Shown here piece after piece: positions 55,302-64,000 of a DNA stretch of 64,000 nt. The DNA is from Comamonas piscis. GTDB taxonomy: Bacteria > Pseudomonadota > Gammaproteobacteria > Burkholderiales > Burkholderiaceae_C. A program made the position numbers and the translations under genes. The notes below the pieces were generated by a model that searched no databases, was not told the origin of the DNA, and saw nothing but the letters and a program-made list of their open reading frames with translations. Every line of letters starts with the position of its first letter. The stretch's first letter is position 1. The DNA is taken from NCBI RefSeq assembly GCF_014109725.1, contig NZ_CP058554.1:744001-808000 (forward strand), read 5' to 3'.

Positions 55302-56363
55302 ATGTCTTCTTGGACGACGACCCTCAAAACCCCTGTGCGCGCCATCGCCTTGATGGCCTCTGTGGTGGCTGCGGCCAGCGCGGTGCAGGCACAGACCAAA
55401 ACCATCTACATCGGCATGAATGGCGGCAACATGGAGCGCACGTACTCGCAGTTCGTGTTCCCCGCGTTCGAGAAGGCCAACAACGTCAAGGTGGTCGTGG
55501 TGCCTGGCACCTCGACCGACATCCTGGCCAAGGCCCAGGCCTCCAAGGACAAGGCCCAGATGCAGGTCATGACTCTGGATGACGGCGTCATGTACCGCGC
55601 CATCAGCATGGGCCTGTGCGAAAAGCTCAAGCCCGCTGCCGGCTACAGCGAGATCCCGGACATCGCCAAGATCAAGGACAGCGCGATTGGCTTGTCGATG
55701 GGCCTGACCGGCCTGGCCTACAACACCAAGATGTTTGCCGACAAGGGCTGGGCAGCGCCCACCTCTTGGAACGACCTGGCCGACCCCAAGCTCAAGGGCA
55801 AAGTGGTCGTGCAATCGATGCCGGCATCGTCCTTTGGCCTGCATGCCTTCCTGATGTTCAACCGCTTGAAGGGCGGCAACGAGAAGAATGTGGACCCGGC
55901 CTTCAAGGCCTGGCCGACCACGATTGGCCCGAATGTGATCGAGTACATCCCCAACTCGTCCAAGGTGGTGGAGATGATGCAGGCCGGTGATGCCGCCATC
56001 TTCCCCTACACCCTGACGCAGGCCGAGCTGATGAAGTCCAAGGGCATCCCGATGGAATATGTGGCGCCCAAGGAAGGCGCCGTGGTGCTGATGACCGCCA
56101 TGTGCGTGCTCAACAACAACGCGGAATCCGAGCTGGCGCAAAAGCTGGTCGAGTACCTGGTGAGCCCGGAAGCCCAGGCCTTGGCGATGGAAAACGGCAG
56201 CTACAACCCCGTCAACCCCAAGACCAAGCTGCAAGGCAAGCCGGCTGAAGAGCAGAACAAGATGAACGCCATCTTGAAGAATGCGGTGGCCGTGGACTGG
56301 GATGTGGTCAATGCCGACCGCCCCGAGTGGAACAAGCGCTGGAACCGCACGGTAGAGCGCTGA
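55302..56363 (+). CDS. ABC transporter substrate-binding protein (PotD-like)
   Basis: A 353-residue periplasmic binding protein with a Sec signal peptide (about 1-31, ending SAVQAQ). The two-lobe family-1 solute-binding fold begins TIYIGMNGGNMERTYSQFVFPAF and includes GLTGLAYNTKMFADKG and LADPKLKGKVV. AAAGGA lies 8 nt before the ATG. It is last in the operon; the substrate presumably has the secondary amine oxidised by the enzyme encoded upstream. A strong terminator follows 59 nt later. Confidence 0.92.
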   Translation: MSSWTTTLKTPVRAIALMASVVAAASAVQAQTKTIYIGMNGGNMERTYSQFVFPAFEKANNVKVVVVPGTSTDILAKAQASKDKAQMQVMTLDDGVMYRAISMGLCEKLKPAAGYSEIPDIAKIKDSAIGLSMGLTGLAYNTKMFADKGWAAPTSWNDLADPKLKGKVVVQSMPASSFGLHAFLMFNRLKGGNEKNVDPAFKAWPTTIGPNVIEYIPNSSKVVEMMQAGDAAIFPYTLTQAELMKSKGIPMEYVAPKEGAVVLMTAMCVLNNNAESELAQKLVEYLVSPEAQALAMENGSYNPVNPKTKLQGKPAEEQNKMNAILKNAVAVDWDVVNADRPEWNKRWNRTVER

Positions 56364-56421
56364 TCGGCGGCAGGTGCTTGGCAGCATAGCGCCCAGCACT
56401 TGGTCATCGCCCAGACAGAGA

Positions 56422-56445
56422 AAAGCCGCCCCATGGGGCGGCTTT
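56422..56445. terminator. Bidirectional terminator between the ABC operon and argC
   Basis: AAAGCCGCCCCA with its perfect complement forms a 24-bp palindrome between convergent genes, flanked by A and TTT tracts on either side. Confidence 0.85.
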
Positions 56446-56467
56446 GTCGTGCTGGCGCAGTGGTGGT

Positions 56468-57400
56468 TTACAGACCCAGCATCAGCTTGAGGTTCTGCAC
56501 CGCAGCGCCGCTGGCGCCCTTGCCCAGGTTGTCCAGGCGGGCGATGACGACGGCCTGGCGCAGCTGCTCGTTGCCGAACACGCGGATTTCCAGCTTGTTG
56601 GTGCCGGTCAGGGTGTCGGCGGCCAGCTTGTTGTCGTCGGTGGGGGGCAGCACCTGCACCCACTGCTCGTCCTGGTTGGTCTTGGCATAGTGGGCGGCAA
56701 GGACGTTGTGCAGGTCGCTGAGCAGCGGCTTGCCGGGGAGGTCATCCAGGTGCAGCGGCAGTTGCACCAGCATGCCCTGGGCAAAATTGCCGACCGCAGG
56801 GATGAACACCGGGCGACGTGTGAGGCCGGTGTACTTCAGGATTTCGGGGATGTGCTTGTGCGTCAGGCCCAGTGCATAGGCCTCATAAGGCGCGGCACCG
56901 CCGGCCTCGTAGGCTTCCATCATCTGGCGGCCGCCACCGGAGTAGCCGGATACCGAAGGCAGTGCCAGCGCGGCATCGGCAGGGACCAAGCCGGCATCGA
57001 TCAGCGGGCGCAGAATGGCAATGGCACCGGTGGCATAGCAGCCGGGGTTGGAGACGCGCTTGGCCGCTTGCACGGCGCTTTTCTGGCCGGCGCTCAGCTC
57101 GGGGAAGCCATAGACCCATTGGTCGTTGACACGGTGGGCGGTGGAGGCATCGATGATCTTGATGCTGCGGCCGGTTTCCTGCTCAATGGCATCGACCATG
57201 GCCGTGGTGTCCTTGGCGGCATCGTCGTGCAGGCAGAGGATGACCAGGTCCACCTCGGCGATCAGCGCGCGCTTGGCAGCAGGGTCCTTGCGCAGCTCAG
57301 GCGCAATGCTTACCAACTCCACGCCGGGCATATCCACCAGGCGTTCGCGGATCTGCAAACCGGTGGTGCCTGCTTCGCCGTCGATAAACACTTTTGCCAT
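56468..57400 (-). CDS. argC: N-acetyl-gamma-glutamyl-phosphate reductase
   Basis: NADPH-dependent reduction of N-acetyl-glutamyl phosphate in arginine synthesis. 310 residues, the short (type 2) ArgC found in many Proteobacteria. The N-terminal fold KVFIDGEAGTTGLQI binds NADP; SNPGCYATG (about 115-123) holds the catalytic Cys, and His is in GLTHKHIPEI. The ATG at 57400 has AGGAG at 8 nt; a second ATG two codons upstream would sit too close. It is transcribed away from sucC and not with other arg genes here. Confidence 0.93.
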   Translation of the reverse strand: MAKVFIDGEAGTTGLQIRERLVDMPGVELVSIAPELRKDPAAKRALIAEVDLVILCLHDDAAKDTTAMVDAIEQETGRSIKIIDASTAHRVNDQWVYGFPELSAGQKSAVQAAKRVSNPGCYATGAIAILRPLIDAGLVPADAALALPSVSGYSGGGRQMMEAYEAGGAAPYEAYALGLTHKHIPEILKYTGLTRRPVFIPAVGNFAQGMLVQLPLHLDDLPGKPLLSDLHNVLAAHYAKTNQDEQWVQVLPPTDDNKLAADTLTGTNKLEIRVFGNEQLRQAVVIARLDNLGKGASGAAVQNLKLMLGL

Positions 57401-57965
57401 TGCCATCACTCCTGCTGTGCGGTGGCCCCTGCGTGGGCAGTGGGCGCTTGGGTTCGGGAAAGTGCTTATTGTTATACAAAGATGAGCTTGCTGTGCAGGC
57501 GAGCGGAAAATTTGCCCCAGGGCGCCGGATGGGGGCCGGCCGGATGCGATGGAGCTGCCACTTTGAGGGCCGGCATGGCGCGGCGCAGTGCCCAAGCGCA
57601 GTGCTCACTAGCGCAAAAATGTGTCAGAACCGGGGCGGCTGTGCCAAAAATCCTGCACTGCTCAGGTATTTATCGACATCTTTTGCGCGGGCGTCCGACA
57701 GCCCCAAAACACCTTGGCTGACAGGGATGGCGGATGGAGATCGCTGTCTGACTTGACTAGTTAGCTATACAAATAATAGCTATATGCATTCCGAAGTCCC
57801 GCAAACCCCGGACGCCGGTTGGGCCTCCTGCAGGCGCAGCCTCCCATGGCGCAGTGCAGCATGGTAAATTCGCGGACTGCCAGGCCTTCTGCCTTGTTTG
57901 CGAATTCTTTGTTCTGCGCGCTCGGCCGCCGGGTTTTTTCCCATTTTGTTTTACTGAGAGACATC
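57401..57965. other. Intergenic region between argC and sucC
   Basis: 565 bp with no supported gene. It must contain divergent promoters for argC and sucC. TAGCTAT (57762-57768) and ATAGCTA (57776-57782) form an AT-rich inverted repeat within it. TTGACT at 57754-57759 could be a -35 element, but no well-spaced -10 is evident. Other open frames are in-frame extensions of sucC or antisense. Confidence 0.45.
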
Positions 57966-59126
<1,161 letters not shown>

Positions 59127-59142
59127 GCCCTGGAGAACACAC

Positions 59143-60039
59143 ATGTCTATCTATATCAATAAAGACACCAAAGTCATTACCCAAGGCATCACGGGCAAGA
59201 CCGGCCAGTTCCACACTGAAAAGTGCCAGGAATACGCGAACGGCAAGAACTGCTTCGTCGCGGGCGTGAACCCCAAGAAGGCTGGCGAAAAGATTTTCGA
59301 CATCCCAATCTACGGTTCGGTCAAGGACGCTGCCAAGGACACCGGTGCCACCGTGTCCGTGATCTATGTGCCACCCGCAGGCGCTGCTGCAGCCATCTGG
59401 GAAGCAGTGGAAGCCGATCTGGACCTGGCCATCTGCATCACCGAAGGCATCCCAGTGCGCGACATGCTGGAAGTGCGCAACAAGATGAAGGCCAAGGAAG
59501 CGGCTGGCGGCAAGAAGACCTTGCTGCTGGGCCCTAACTGCCCAGGTCTGATCACCCCCGGCGAAATCAAGATCGGCATCATGCCCGGTCACATCCACAA
59601 GCCAGGCCGCATTGGTGTGGTGAGCCGTTCCGGCACCCTGACCTATGAAGCCGTGGCACAGCTGACCGAACTGGGCATTGGCCAGTCGTCGGCCGTCGGT
59701 ATCGGTGGTGACCCCATCAACGGTCTGAAGCACATCGATGTGATGCGCGCCTTCAACGACGATCCTGACACCGATGCCGTGATCATGATCGGCGAAATCG
59801 GCGGCCCGGACGAAGCGGAAGCCGCTCTCTGGTGCAAGGCCAACATGAAGAAGCCTGTCGTGGGCTTCATCGCTGGTGTGACGGCTCCTCCCGGCAAGCG
59901 CATGGGCCACGCCGGTGCGCTGATCTCCGGCGGCGCCGACACGGCAGATGCCAAGCTGGCCATCATGGAAGAGTGCGGTTTCACCATCACCCGCAACCCA
60001 TCCGAAATGGGCCGCCTGCTGCAAGCGCTGCTGAAGTAA
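59143..60039 (+). CDS. sucD: Succinyl-CoA ligase subunit alpha
   Basis: 298 residues. The Rossmann CoA-binding domain (QGITGKTGQFHTEKC), GPNCPGLITPGE and the phospho-His segment GHAGALISGG (His about 248) are present. It forms the heterotetramer with SucC. GGAGA precedes the ATG. Together with sucC it is followed by a terminator and terC. Confidence 0.98.
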   Translation: MSIYINKDTKVITQGITGKTGQFHTEKCQEYANGKNCFVAGVNPKKAGEKIFDIPIYGSVKDAAKDTGATVSVIYVPPAGAAAAIWEAVEADLDLAICITEGIPVRDMLEVRNKMKAKEAAGGKKTLLLGPNCPGLITPGEIKIGIMPGHIHKPGRIGVVSRSGTLTYEAVAQLTELGIGQSSAVGIGGDPINGLKHIDVMRAFNDDPDTDAVIMIGEIGGPDEAEAALWCKANMKKPVVGFIAGVTAPPGKRMGHAGALISGGADTADAKLAIMEECGFTITRNPSEMGRLLQALLK

Positions 60040-60098
60040 GCAAAATTACGCATGCCAGGGGCGGCATGCCCCGCTAAACTGCGTACTCCACTAAAAAG

Positions 60099-60130
60099 AA
60101 GACGCCAGATCGTACAGGTCTGGCGTCTTT
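60099..60130 (+). terminator. Terminator after sucCD, inside the terC leader
   Basis: AAGACGCCAGA (60099-60109) pairs with TCTGGCGTCTT (60119-60129), followed by T. It ends 22 nt before the terC ATG, so terC needs readthrough or a promoter overlapping the hairpin. A second inverted repeat, GCATGCC/GGCATGC, lies at 60050-60069. Confidence 0.8.
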
Positions 60131-60151
60131 ATTCATAACTACGGAGCAACT

Positions 60152-60835
60152 ATGGATTACGTCAATCATCCCGACTTTTGGATCGGGCTGGTGAAGATCA
60201 TCTGGATCAACATCATTCTCTCGGGCGACAACGCCGTTGTCATTGCGCTCGCAGCGCGCTCCCTGCCCCCTGAACAACAAAGAAAAGCCATCATGTTCGG
60301 CTCCGGCGCCGCCGTGGTACTGCGCATCTTGCTGACCGTGGTGGCTGCCAAGCTGCTGGAGCTGTCCTTCCTGCAAATCGTGGGCGGCTGCCTGCTGCTG
60401 TGGATTGGCCTGCAGTTGCTGACCAGCCATGACGAAGAAGAAGGCGCGGGCAAGGGCACTGGGACGATGATGGCCGCCATCCGCACCATCCTGATCGCCG
60501 ACCTGGTGATGAGCCTGGATAACGTGATCGCCGTGGCCGCTGCCGCTGGCGGCAATATGCTGCTGCTGATTCTGGGCCTGGCCATCTCGATCCCGCTGGT
60601 GGTCTTTGGCTCCACCTTGATGATCAAGCTGATGGAACGCTTTCCGGTCATCATCATCCTGGGTGCCGGCCTGATCGGCTGGGTAGGTGGCGAGACCATC
60701 ATGAACGACAGGCTGCTGCACGGCTTGGTGGAAGCCAACCCTGCGCTGCACTACCTGGCGGCTGCCGCGGGCGCAGCGCTGGTCGTAGGCCTGGGCCTGT
60801 GGTTGCAAAAACGCAATACAGCGTCGGCACATTGA
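60152..60835 (+). CDS. TerC family integral membrane protein (YjbE type)
   Basis: 227 residues, seven hydrophobic spans. The two conserved Asp-rich motifs SGDNAVVIALA (about 24-34) and SLDNVIAVAAAAGGN are metal-binding features of the TerC/Alx/YkoY family, now linked to manganese export or metalation of exported proteins. GGAGCAAC precedes the ATG. Tellurite resistance is not implied by the family name. It follows sucCD after a terminator. Confidence 0.9.
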   Translation: MDYVNHPDFWIGLVKIIWINIILSGDNAVVIALAARSLPPEQQRKAIMFGSGAAVVLRILLTVVAAKLLELSFLQIVGGCLLLWIGLQLLTSHDEEEGAGKGTGTMMAAIRTILIADLVMSLDNVIAVAAAAGGNMLLLILGLAISIPLVVFGSTLMIKLMERFPVIIILGAGLIGWVGGETIMNDRLLHGLVEANPALHYLAAAAGAALVVGLGLWLQKRNTASAH

Positions 60836-60860
60836 TAGAGATTGGCTTTATCGCCGCAGC

Positions 60861-60883
60861 AAAAGCGCCTTCGGGCGCTTTTT
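60861..60883 (+). terminator. Terminator after terC
   Basis: AAAAGCGCC (60861-60869) and GGCGCTTTT (60874-60882) form a stem with a TTCG tetraloop and T tract. Confidence 0.88.
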
Positions 60884-61052
60884 GCATTTTTCGGATCATG
60901 AGTGGAGCATCGCTGACCCAGGCACATGCTTGCAGCAAGCTGTTGTTTTAGCTCAAAAATACTATGTATATGGAAAAACAAGGGTTAACCCCTAACCAAA
61001 GTCCGGGAGCACACCACACATCGTGATCGTTTGTTAACAGCGTATCAAAACT

Positions 61053-61081
61053 ACCATTTATGTAGTCTATTTGCCTATAAT
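61053..61081 (+). promoter_or_regulatory. Sigma-70-type promoter of the FHA gene
   Basis: A consensus -10 TATAAT (61076-61081) ends 19 nt before the FHA ATG. The -35 region around 61053 (ACCATT) is weak. The gap upstream also has a GGGTTAACCC palindrome at 60982-60991. Confidence 0.5.
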
Positions 61082-61100
61082 CCAGGCGAGGTTTATCAAT

Positions 61101-61784
61101 ATGCCAAGACTCATAGTTTCGTTAGATGGTGTGGTGGTGCAGGACTACGTGCTGACAGAGTCCCGGGCCACCCTTGGGCGCCGTTCCACCAACGACATCG
61201 TGCTGACCGACATGGCGGTCAGCGGCGAGCATGTCGCGTTCACCTATGAGAAGAAGATTGGCATTGTCGTCGTTGAAGACCTGGGCAGCACCAACGGCAC
61301 CCGCGTCAACGGCCTGAAAGTGCGCCGCCAGGTGCTGCAAAGCGGCGACCTGCTGGATATCGGCAAGTGCCGCATCCGCTTTCTGATGAACTCCCTCGTG
61401 CCTGAGAGCCACTATATGCATGCCAGCGAAGCCGGCAGCCTCACCGCCAAGGCATCCCACATTCTGTACGGTGAGGAAGATACCCCCACCGTCCCCGCAG
61501 ACTTCCCCCTCGTTGAAGAGCAGCCCTACACCCCCAGCGCCTATCTGCGCGCCGTCAGCGGCGCCAACGAAGACATCCTGCTGTCCAAAGTTGTCACCAC
61601 CGTCGGCCGCCCTGGCATCGCCGTCGCTGCGCTGACCAAGCGCGGCAAGGGCTACATCGCCACCAAGGTGGATGGGTCTGCGGATGTGGTGCTGAACGGC
61701 CAAGCGCTGAATGGGGTGGGGCTGTCGATGCACAAGGGAGATCGGATTGAGCTCGCGGGGATGGCTTATGAGTTTTGGGGGTAG
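61101..61784 (+). CDS. FHA domain protein
   Basis: A 227-residue soluble protein. The N-terminal FHA domain (about 8-95) has the phospho-Thr-binding GR-S-ND-SxxH order (LGRRSTNDIVLTDMAVSGEHV) and GSTNGTRVNG. After a linker (about 100-150) the C-terminal part (about 155-227) has an FHA-like beta pattern ending GDRIELAGMAYEFWG but lacks the Ser/His pair, so a degenerate second copy is possible. FHA proteins read Ser/Thr phosphorylation; no kinase lies in the window. It is upstream of pilA but on a separate promoter. Confidence 0.85.
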   Translation: MPRLIVSLDGVVVQDYVLTESRATLGRRSTNDIVLTDMAVSGEHVAFTYEKKIGIVVVEDLGSTNGTRVNGLKVRRQVLQSGDLLDIGKCRIRFLMNSLVPESHYMHASEAGSLTAKASHILYGEEDTPTVPADFPLVEEQPYTPSAYLRAVSGANEDILLSKVVTTVGRPGIAVAALTKRGKGYIATKVDGSADVVLNGQALNGVGLSMHKGDRIELAGMAYEFWG

Positions 61785-61823
61785 AGGTTAGGGCAGCGCT
61801 TGACCTCAGCGATGCAGAGACGG

Positions 61824-61849
61824 CGGCACCTTGGGGTGCCGTTTCCTCT
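61824..61849 (+). terminator. Terminator after the FHA gene
   Basis: CGGCACC (61824-61830) pairs with GGTGCCG (61835-61841) around TTGG, followed by TTTCCTCTT. It lies 40 nt after the FHA stop. Confidence 0.65.
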
Positions 61850-62007
61850 TGTGCATGCTGTTTGTCGGCTCACAATGTTCGATACGGATGGGGTGACAAA
61901 AATGGCAGAAATCTCGGCAGAGTGACATTTATGAACGTCTTCCACAATAAGTTAACAAAACGCCGCAATTTTGTCAGCGCAGGCCGCGTCCTGCAGGCGC
62001 TCAGAAG

Positions 62008-62024
62008 TTGGCACAGCACTTGCT
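62008..62024 (+). promoter_or_regulatory. Sigma-54 promoter of pilA
   Basis: TTGGCACAGCACTTGCT matches the RpoN -24/-12 consensus TGGCAC-N5-TTGCW, with GG and GC 12 bp apart. It lies 69 nt before the pilA ATG. PilA in many Proteobacteria depends on RpoN and PilR. Confidence 0.88.
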
Positions 62025-62092
62025 GTCTACACCACACGCCAAGTCAGTTCGACAAGGCTACCTAATCACTGGTTACATAGAGAGGATTCAAC

Positions 62093-62530
62093 ATGCTGCG
62101 TACTATGCAAAAGGGTTTCACCCTGATCGAACTGATGATCGTTGTGGCGATTATCGGTATTCTGGCTGCTATCGCTCTGCCTGCTTACCAAGACTACACG
62201 GCTCGTTCGCAGATGTCGGAAGCCATGACCCTGGCCAGCGGTGCAAAGGGAGCGGTCACGGAAACCTTCTCCAACAACGGCGTTTGGCCATCGAGCAACG
62301 TCTCTGCTGGCTTGGCTGCTGCTGCTGATATCAAAGGTAAGTATGTTGACAACGTGAATGCTGCTGGTGGTCATATCATTGCAACGATGAAGTCTAGCGG
62401 CGTTGCTGCTGGTATCTCCGGCGCTACTCTGACTCTGAGCCCTATCACTCACTCTGGCTCGATCGAGTGGAAGTGCAAGAAGGACGGCTCCAAGGATGCC
62501 AAGTTCTATCCAGCTTCTTGCCGTGGCTAA
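62093..62530 (+). CDS. pilA: Type IV major pilin
   Basis: The building block of type IV pili for twitching, attachment and DNA uptake. 145 residues: a short leader MLRTMQKG cut by prepilin peptidase before the N-methylated Phe, the conserved hydrophobic FTLIELMIVVAIIGILAAIA helix, and a C-terminal Cys pair (CKKDG...PASC) that forms the D-loop. AGAGGA lies 7 nt before the ATG. The sequence is moderately less GC-rich than neighbours, as common for pilin genes. It is followed by a terminator and an unusual membrane gene. Confidence 0.97.
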   Translation: MLRTMQKGFTLIELMIVVAIIGILAAIALPAYQDYTARSQMSEAMTLASGAKGAVTETFSNNGVWPSSNVSAGLAAAADIKGKYVDNVNAAGGHIIATMKSSGVAAGISGATLTLSPITHSGSIEWKCKKDGSKDAKFYPASCRG

Positions 62531-62550
62531 TAGCTAATTTAGCTAGCATC

Positions 62551-62580
62551 AACTACCCGCTTTATGCGGGTAGTTTCATT
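62551..62580 (+). terminator. Terminator after pilA
   Basis: AACTACCCGC (62551-62560) pairs with GCGGGTAGTT (62566-62575), then TCATTTT. Partial readthrough into the next gene, which starts 20 nt later, is likely. Confidence 0.85.
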
Positions 62581-62594
62581 TTGGGAAGGTGTTA

Positions 62595-64000
62595 ATGTAT
62601 AAGCTGATTTGCTGGAAGCCTGCTCTCGTCTTGGCTGTGTTGTTTGTAGTGTGCCTAGGCGTGTATTGGCCGGGACTGGCAGGTGGATTTATTTTTGATG
62701 ACTTTCCTAACTTGTCTCCCTTGGGAGCTTTTGGTGGGGTGAAGGATTTTGAAACCTTCAAGAGTTTTGTGTTGGATGGTTTTGCCGGTCCACTGGGTAG
62801 ACCTATTTCTCTCGCGAGCTTCGTACTGGATGGAACCAATTGGCCGACGGATCCGTATCCATTCAAGCGAACCAATCTTCTGATCCATCTATTTTCGGGG
62901 TTCGCCCTTTTTTGCGCCAGTCTCAATCTGTTGAAATTCTATGGCGCAAAATCTAAAGCTGCGATTTGGGTTGCAGTCTTGAATACCGCCTTCTGGCTAC
63001 TGCACCCTTATATGGTTTCGTCCACGCTGTATGTAGTGCAGCGCATGGCTCAACTGGCTGCATTGTTTGTTTTTGCTGGTTTGGCGGGGTATTTGCAGGG
63101 GCGGTTGCTTCTTGGTCGCAAACCGCTGGCAGCTTATATGTGGATGTCAGGCTCGGTGGGACTAGGTACTTTGTTGGCAGCATTTAGCAAGGAAAATGGC
63201 ATTCTATTGCCTCTTTTTGTCCTAGTCATTGAGTTCTGTCGACCGAAGCAAGCATTGGTTGATGGGCAGGCGCCAGTGTCTTCTGTGAAGCCAGATTGGC
63301 GCTGGCGTGCTATTTTTGTTTGGCTGCCTATTGCTGCCATCTTTTGGCAATTGGCTAAAGAGGTTAACTTTTCTCCAAATGTTTGGCCTACGCGTCCATT
63401 CAGTCAGGTACAACGTTTGTTGACCGAGCCCCGAATTATTTGGGAATACTTATATCACCTCTATATACCAAGGATCGAAGGACGCGGACTCTTTCAGGAT
63501 GCTTTCACGATATCAAAAGATATATTTAGTCCTTGGATCACATTGCCAAGTATTTTGGGTGTAATTGGCCTTCTGATATTTGGATTCTGGGCGAAAAATA
63601 GAGGTTTGTTGGGCGCCTATACGGCATTAGCGATTTTCTTTTTCTTTAGTGCGCATTTGGTTGAATCCACTGTTGTTGGTTTGGAACTTTACTTCGAACA
63701 CCGTAATTATGCAGCTGCTGCTTTTTTGTTTCTTCCAATTGCCGTCGGCATTGTATATATCATAGAGAGGCGTAGTCAATTTATTGGTGTGAGCACTGCT
63801 TCATTTTTGATTTTGATGTTATGCGGCTTGACTTGGCAAAGAAGCATGCTCTGGGCGGACACGGAAGGTCTGCAGACCTATTGGGCTGTGTCGTCACCTA
63901 ACTCCGCAAGAGCGCAGAATCATCTGGCAGGCCAATTGATAAATCAAGGTCGGGGTGAGGAGGCTGCTGAGTTCTTGCAAAAAGCTAGTGCCAGATTGCC
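62595..64000 (+). CDS. GT-C-type membrane protein with TPR tail, candidate pilin glycosyltransferase, 3' partial
   Basis: 468 residues are visible and the frame is open at the window end. About ten hydrophobic spans begin at residue 8; FIFDDFPNL in the first exterior loop gives the Asp-Asp pair typical of GT-C lipid-linked sugar transferases (TMTC/Dpy19/PMT-like). RNYAAAAFLFLP lies in a late span, and the last visible part (NSARAQNHLAGQLINQGRGEEAAEFL) begins a TPR. GGAAGG precedes the ATG. Two sampled 60-base lines hold 24 and 27 G+C against 39 in a typical upstream line, and rare ATA/AGA codons are used, so it looks transferred. Placement right after pilA resembles pilin-glycosylation genes in Pseudomonas (TfpW/TfpO loci); function is inferred. 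Confidence 0.75.
   Translation, partial: MYKLICWKPALVLAVLFVVCLGVYWPGLAGGFIFDDFPNLSPLGAFGGVKDFETFKSFVLDGFAGPLGRPISLASFVLDGTNWPTDPYPFKRTNLLIHLFSGFALFCASLNLLKFYGAKSKAAIWVAVLNTAFWLLHPYMVSSTLYVVQRMAQLAALFVFAGLAGYLQGRLLLGRKPLAAYMWMSGSVGLGTLLAAFSKENGILLPLFVLVIEFCRPKQALVDGQAPVSSVKPDWRWRAIFVWLPIAAIFWQLAKEVNFSPNVWPTRPFSQVQRLLTEPRIIWEYLYHLYIPRIEGRGLFQDAFTISKDIFSPWITLPSILGVIGLLIFGFWAKNRGLLGAYTALAIFFFFSAHLVESTVVGLELYFEHRNYAAAAFLFLPIAVGIVYIIERRSQFIGVSTASFLILMLCGLTWQRSMLWADTEGLQTYWAVSSPNSARAQNHLAGQLINQGRGEEAAEFLQKASARL

Noticed and set aside
60040..60151. yybP-ykoY manganese riboswitch before terC
   Set aside because: Two hairpins are present, but the conserved riboswitch loops are not visible; the second looks like the sucCD terminator.
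60152..60835. Tellurite resistance determinant
   Set aside because: TerC family naming only; no terABDE genes are nearby and the sequence is of the YjbE type.

Overview
The window is a stretch of ordinary, gene-dense chromosome from a high-GC betaproteobacterium. It is most likely a comamonad (Burkholderiales, Comamonadaceae; Comamonas-like). This rests on the RecA, SucC/SucD and acetoacetyl-CoA synthetase sequences, a topoisomerase III carrying a Lys-rich linker and a SWIB domain, tandem DUF4148 proteins, and a PilA locus shortly downstream of sucCD-terC. The genus is an inference from protein flavour, not from a marker search. I saw no rRNA, tRNA, CRISPR array, insertion sequence, phage or plasmid gene.

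Layout. 1-2.9 kb: the end of a peptide-type ABC transporter with an alpha/beta hydrolase and an M20 peptidase. 3-9.2 kb: an RDD protein, a DUF4261-like protein, a methionine aminopeptidase overlapping a ParD-like gene, a divergent His-rich PadR (YqjI-like) regulator with palindromic operators, a Tat-lipoprotein class A beta-lactamase, a membrane protein and a tyrosine phosphatase. 9.3-12.6 kb: an acyl-CoA dehydrogenase/phosphotransferase pair facing an exported intradiol-dioxygenase-like protein. 12.7-18.9 kb: a pirin, isochorismatase-like, amidohydrolase and MFS operon divergent from a LysR regulator. 18.9-29.8 kb: transporters (EamA, Bcr/CflA), acetoacetyl-CoA synthetase, an acyltransferase, DUF924, a ferritin-like protein, two DUF4148 proteins and a DTW protein. 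29.9-38.5 kb: a methyltransferase, three unassigned envelope proteins, TopB-SWIB, and a divergent SET protein-birA-SPOR operon. 38.5-44.2 kb: a two-component system, a YjiK-like protein, a MarR regulator, and recA-recX with an SOS box. 44.3-57.4 kb: small genes, two paralogous YddG-type exporters, an IclR/2-hydroxyacid dehydrogenase unit divergent from a seven-gene ABC transporter/flavin oxidase operon, and argC. 57.9-64 kb: sucCD, terC, an FHA protein, sigma-54-type pilA, and a low-GC GT-C/TPR membrane gene that runs off the end.

Four places stand out. (1) TopB with a C-terminal SWIB domain lies beside a SET-domain protein with an H1-like Lys/Ala tail, a chromatin-like pair. (2) The map/ParD-like overlap has a 12-bp palindrome at its promoter. 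(3) The IclR-GhrA/ABC-oxidase island reads as a complete uptake, oxidation and reduction pathway for an unidentified secondary amine or opine-like compound. (4) The pilA-linked GT-C gene is a candidate pilin glycosyltransferase with foreign base composition.
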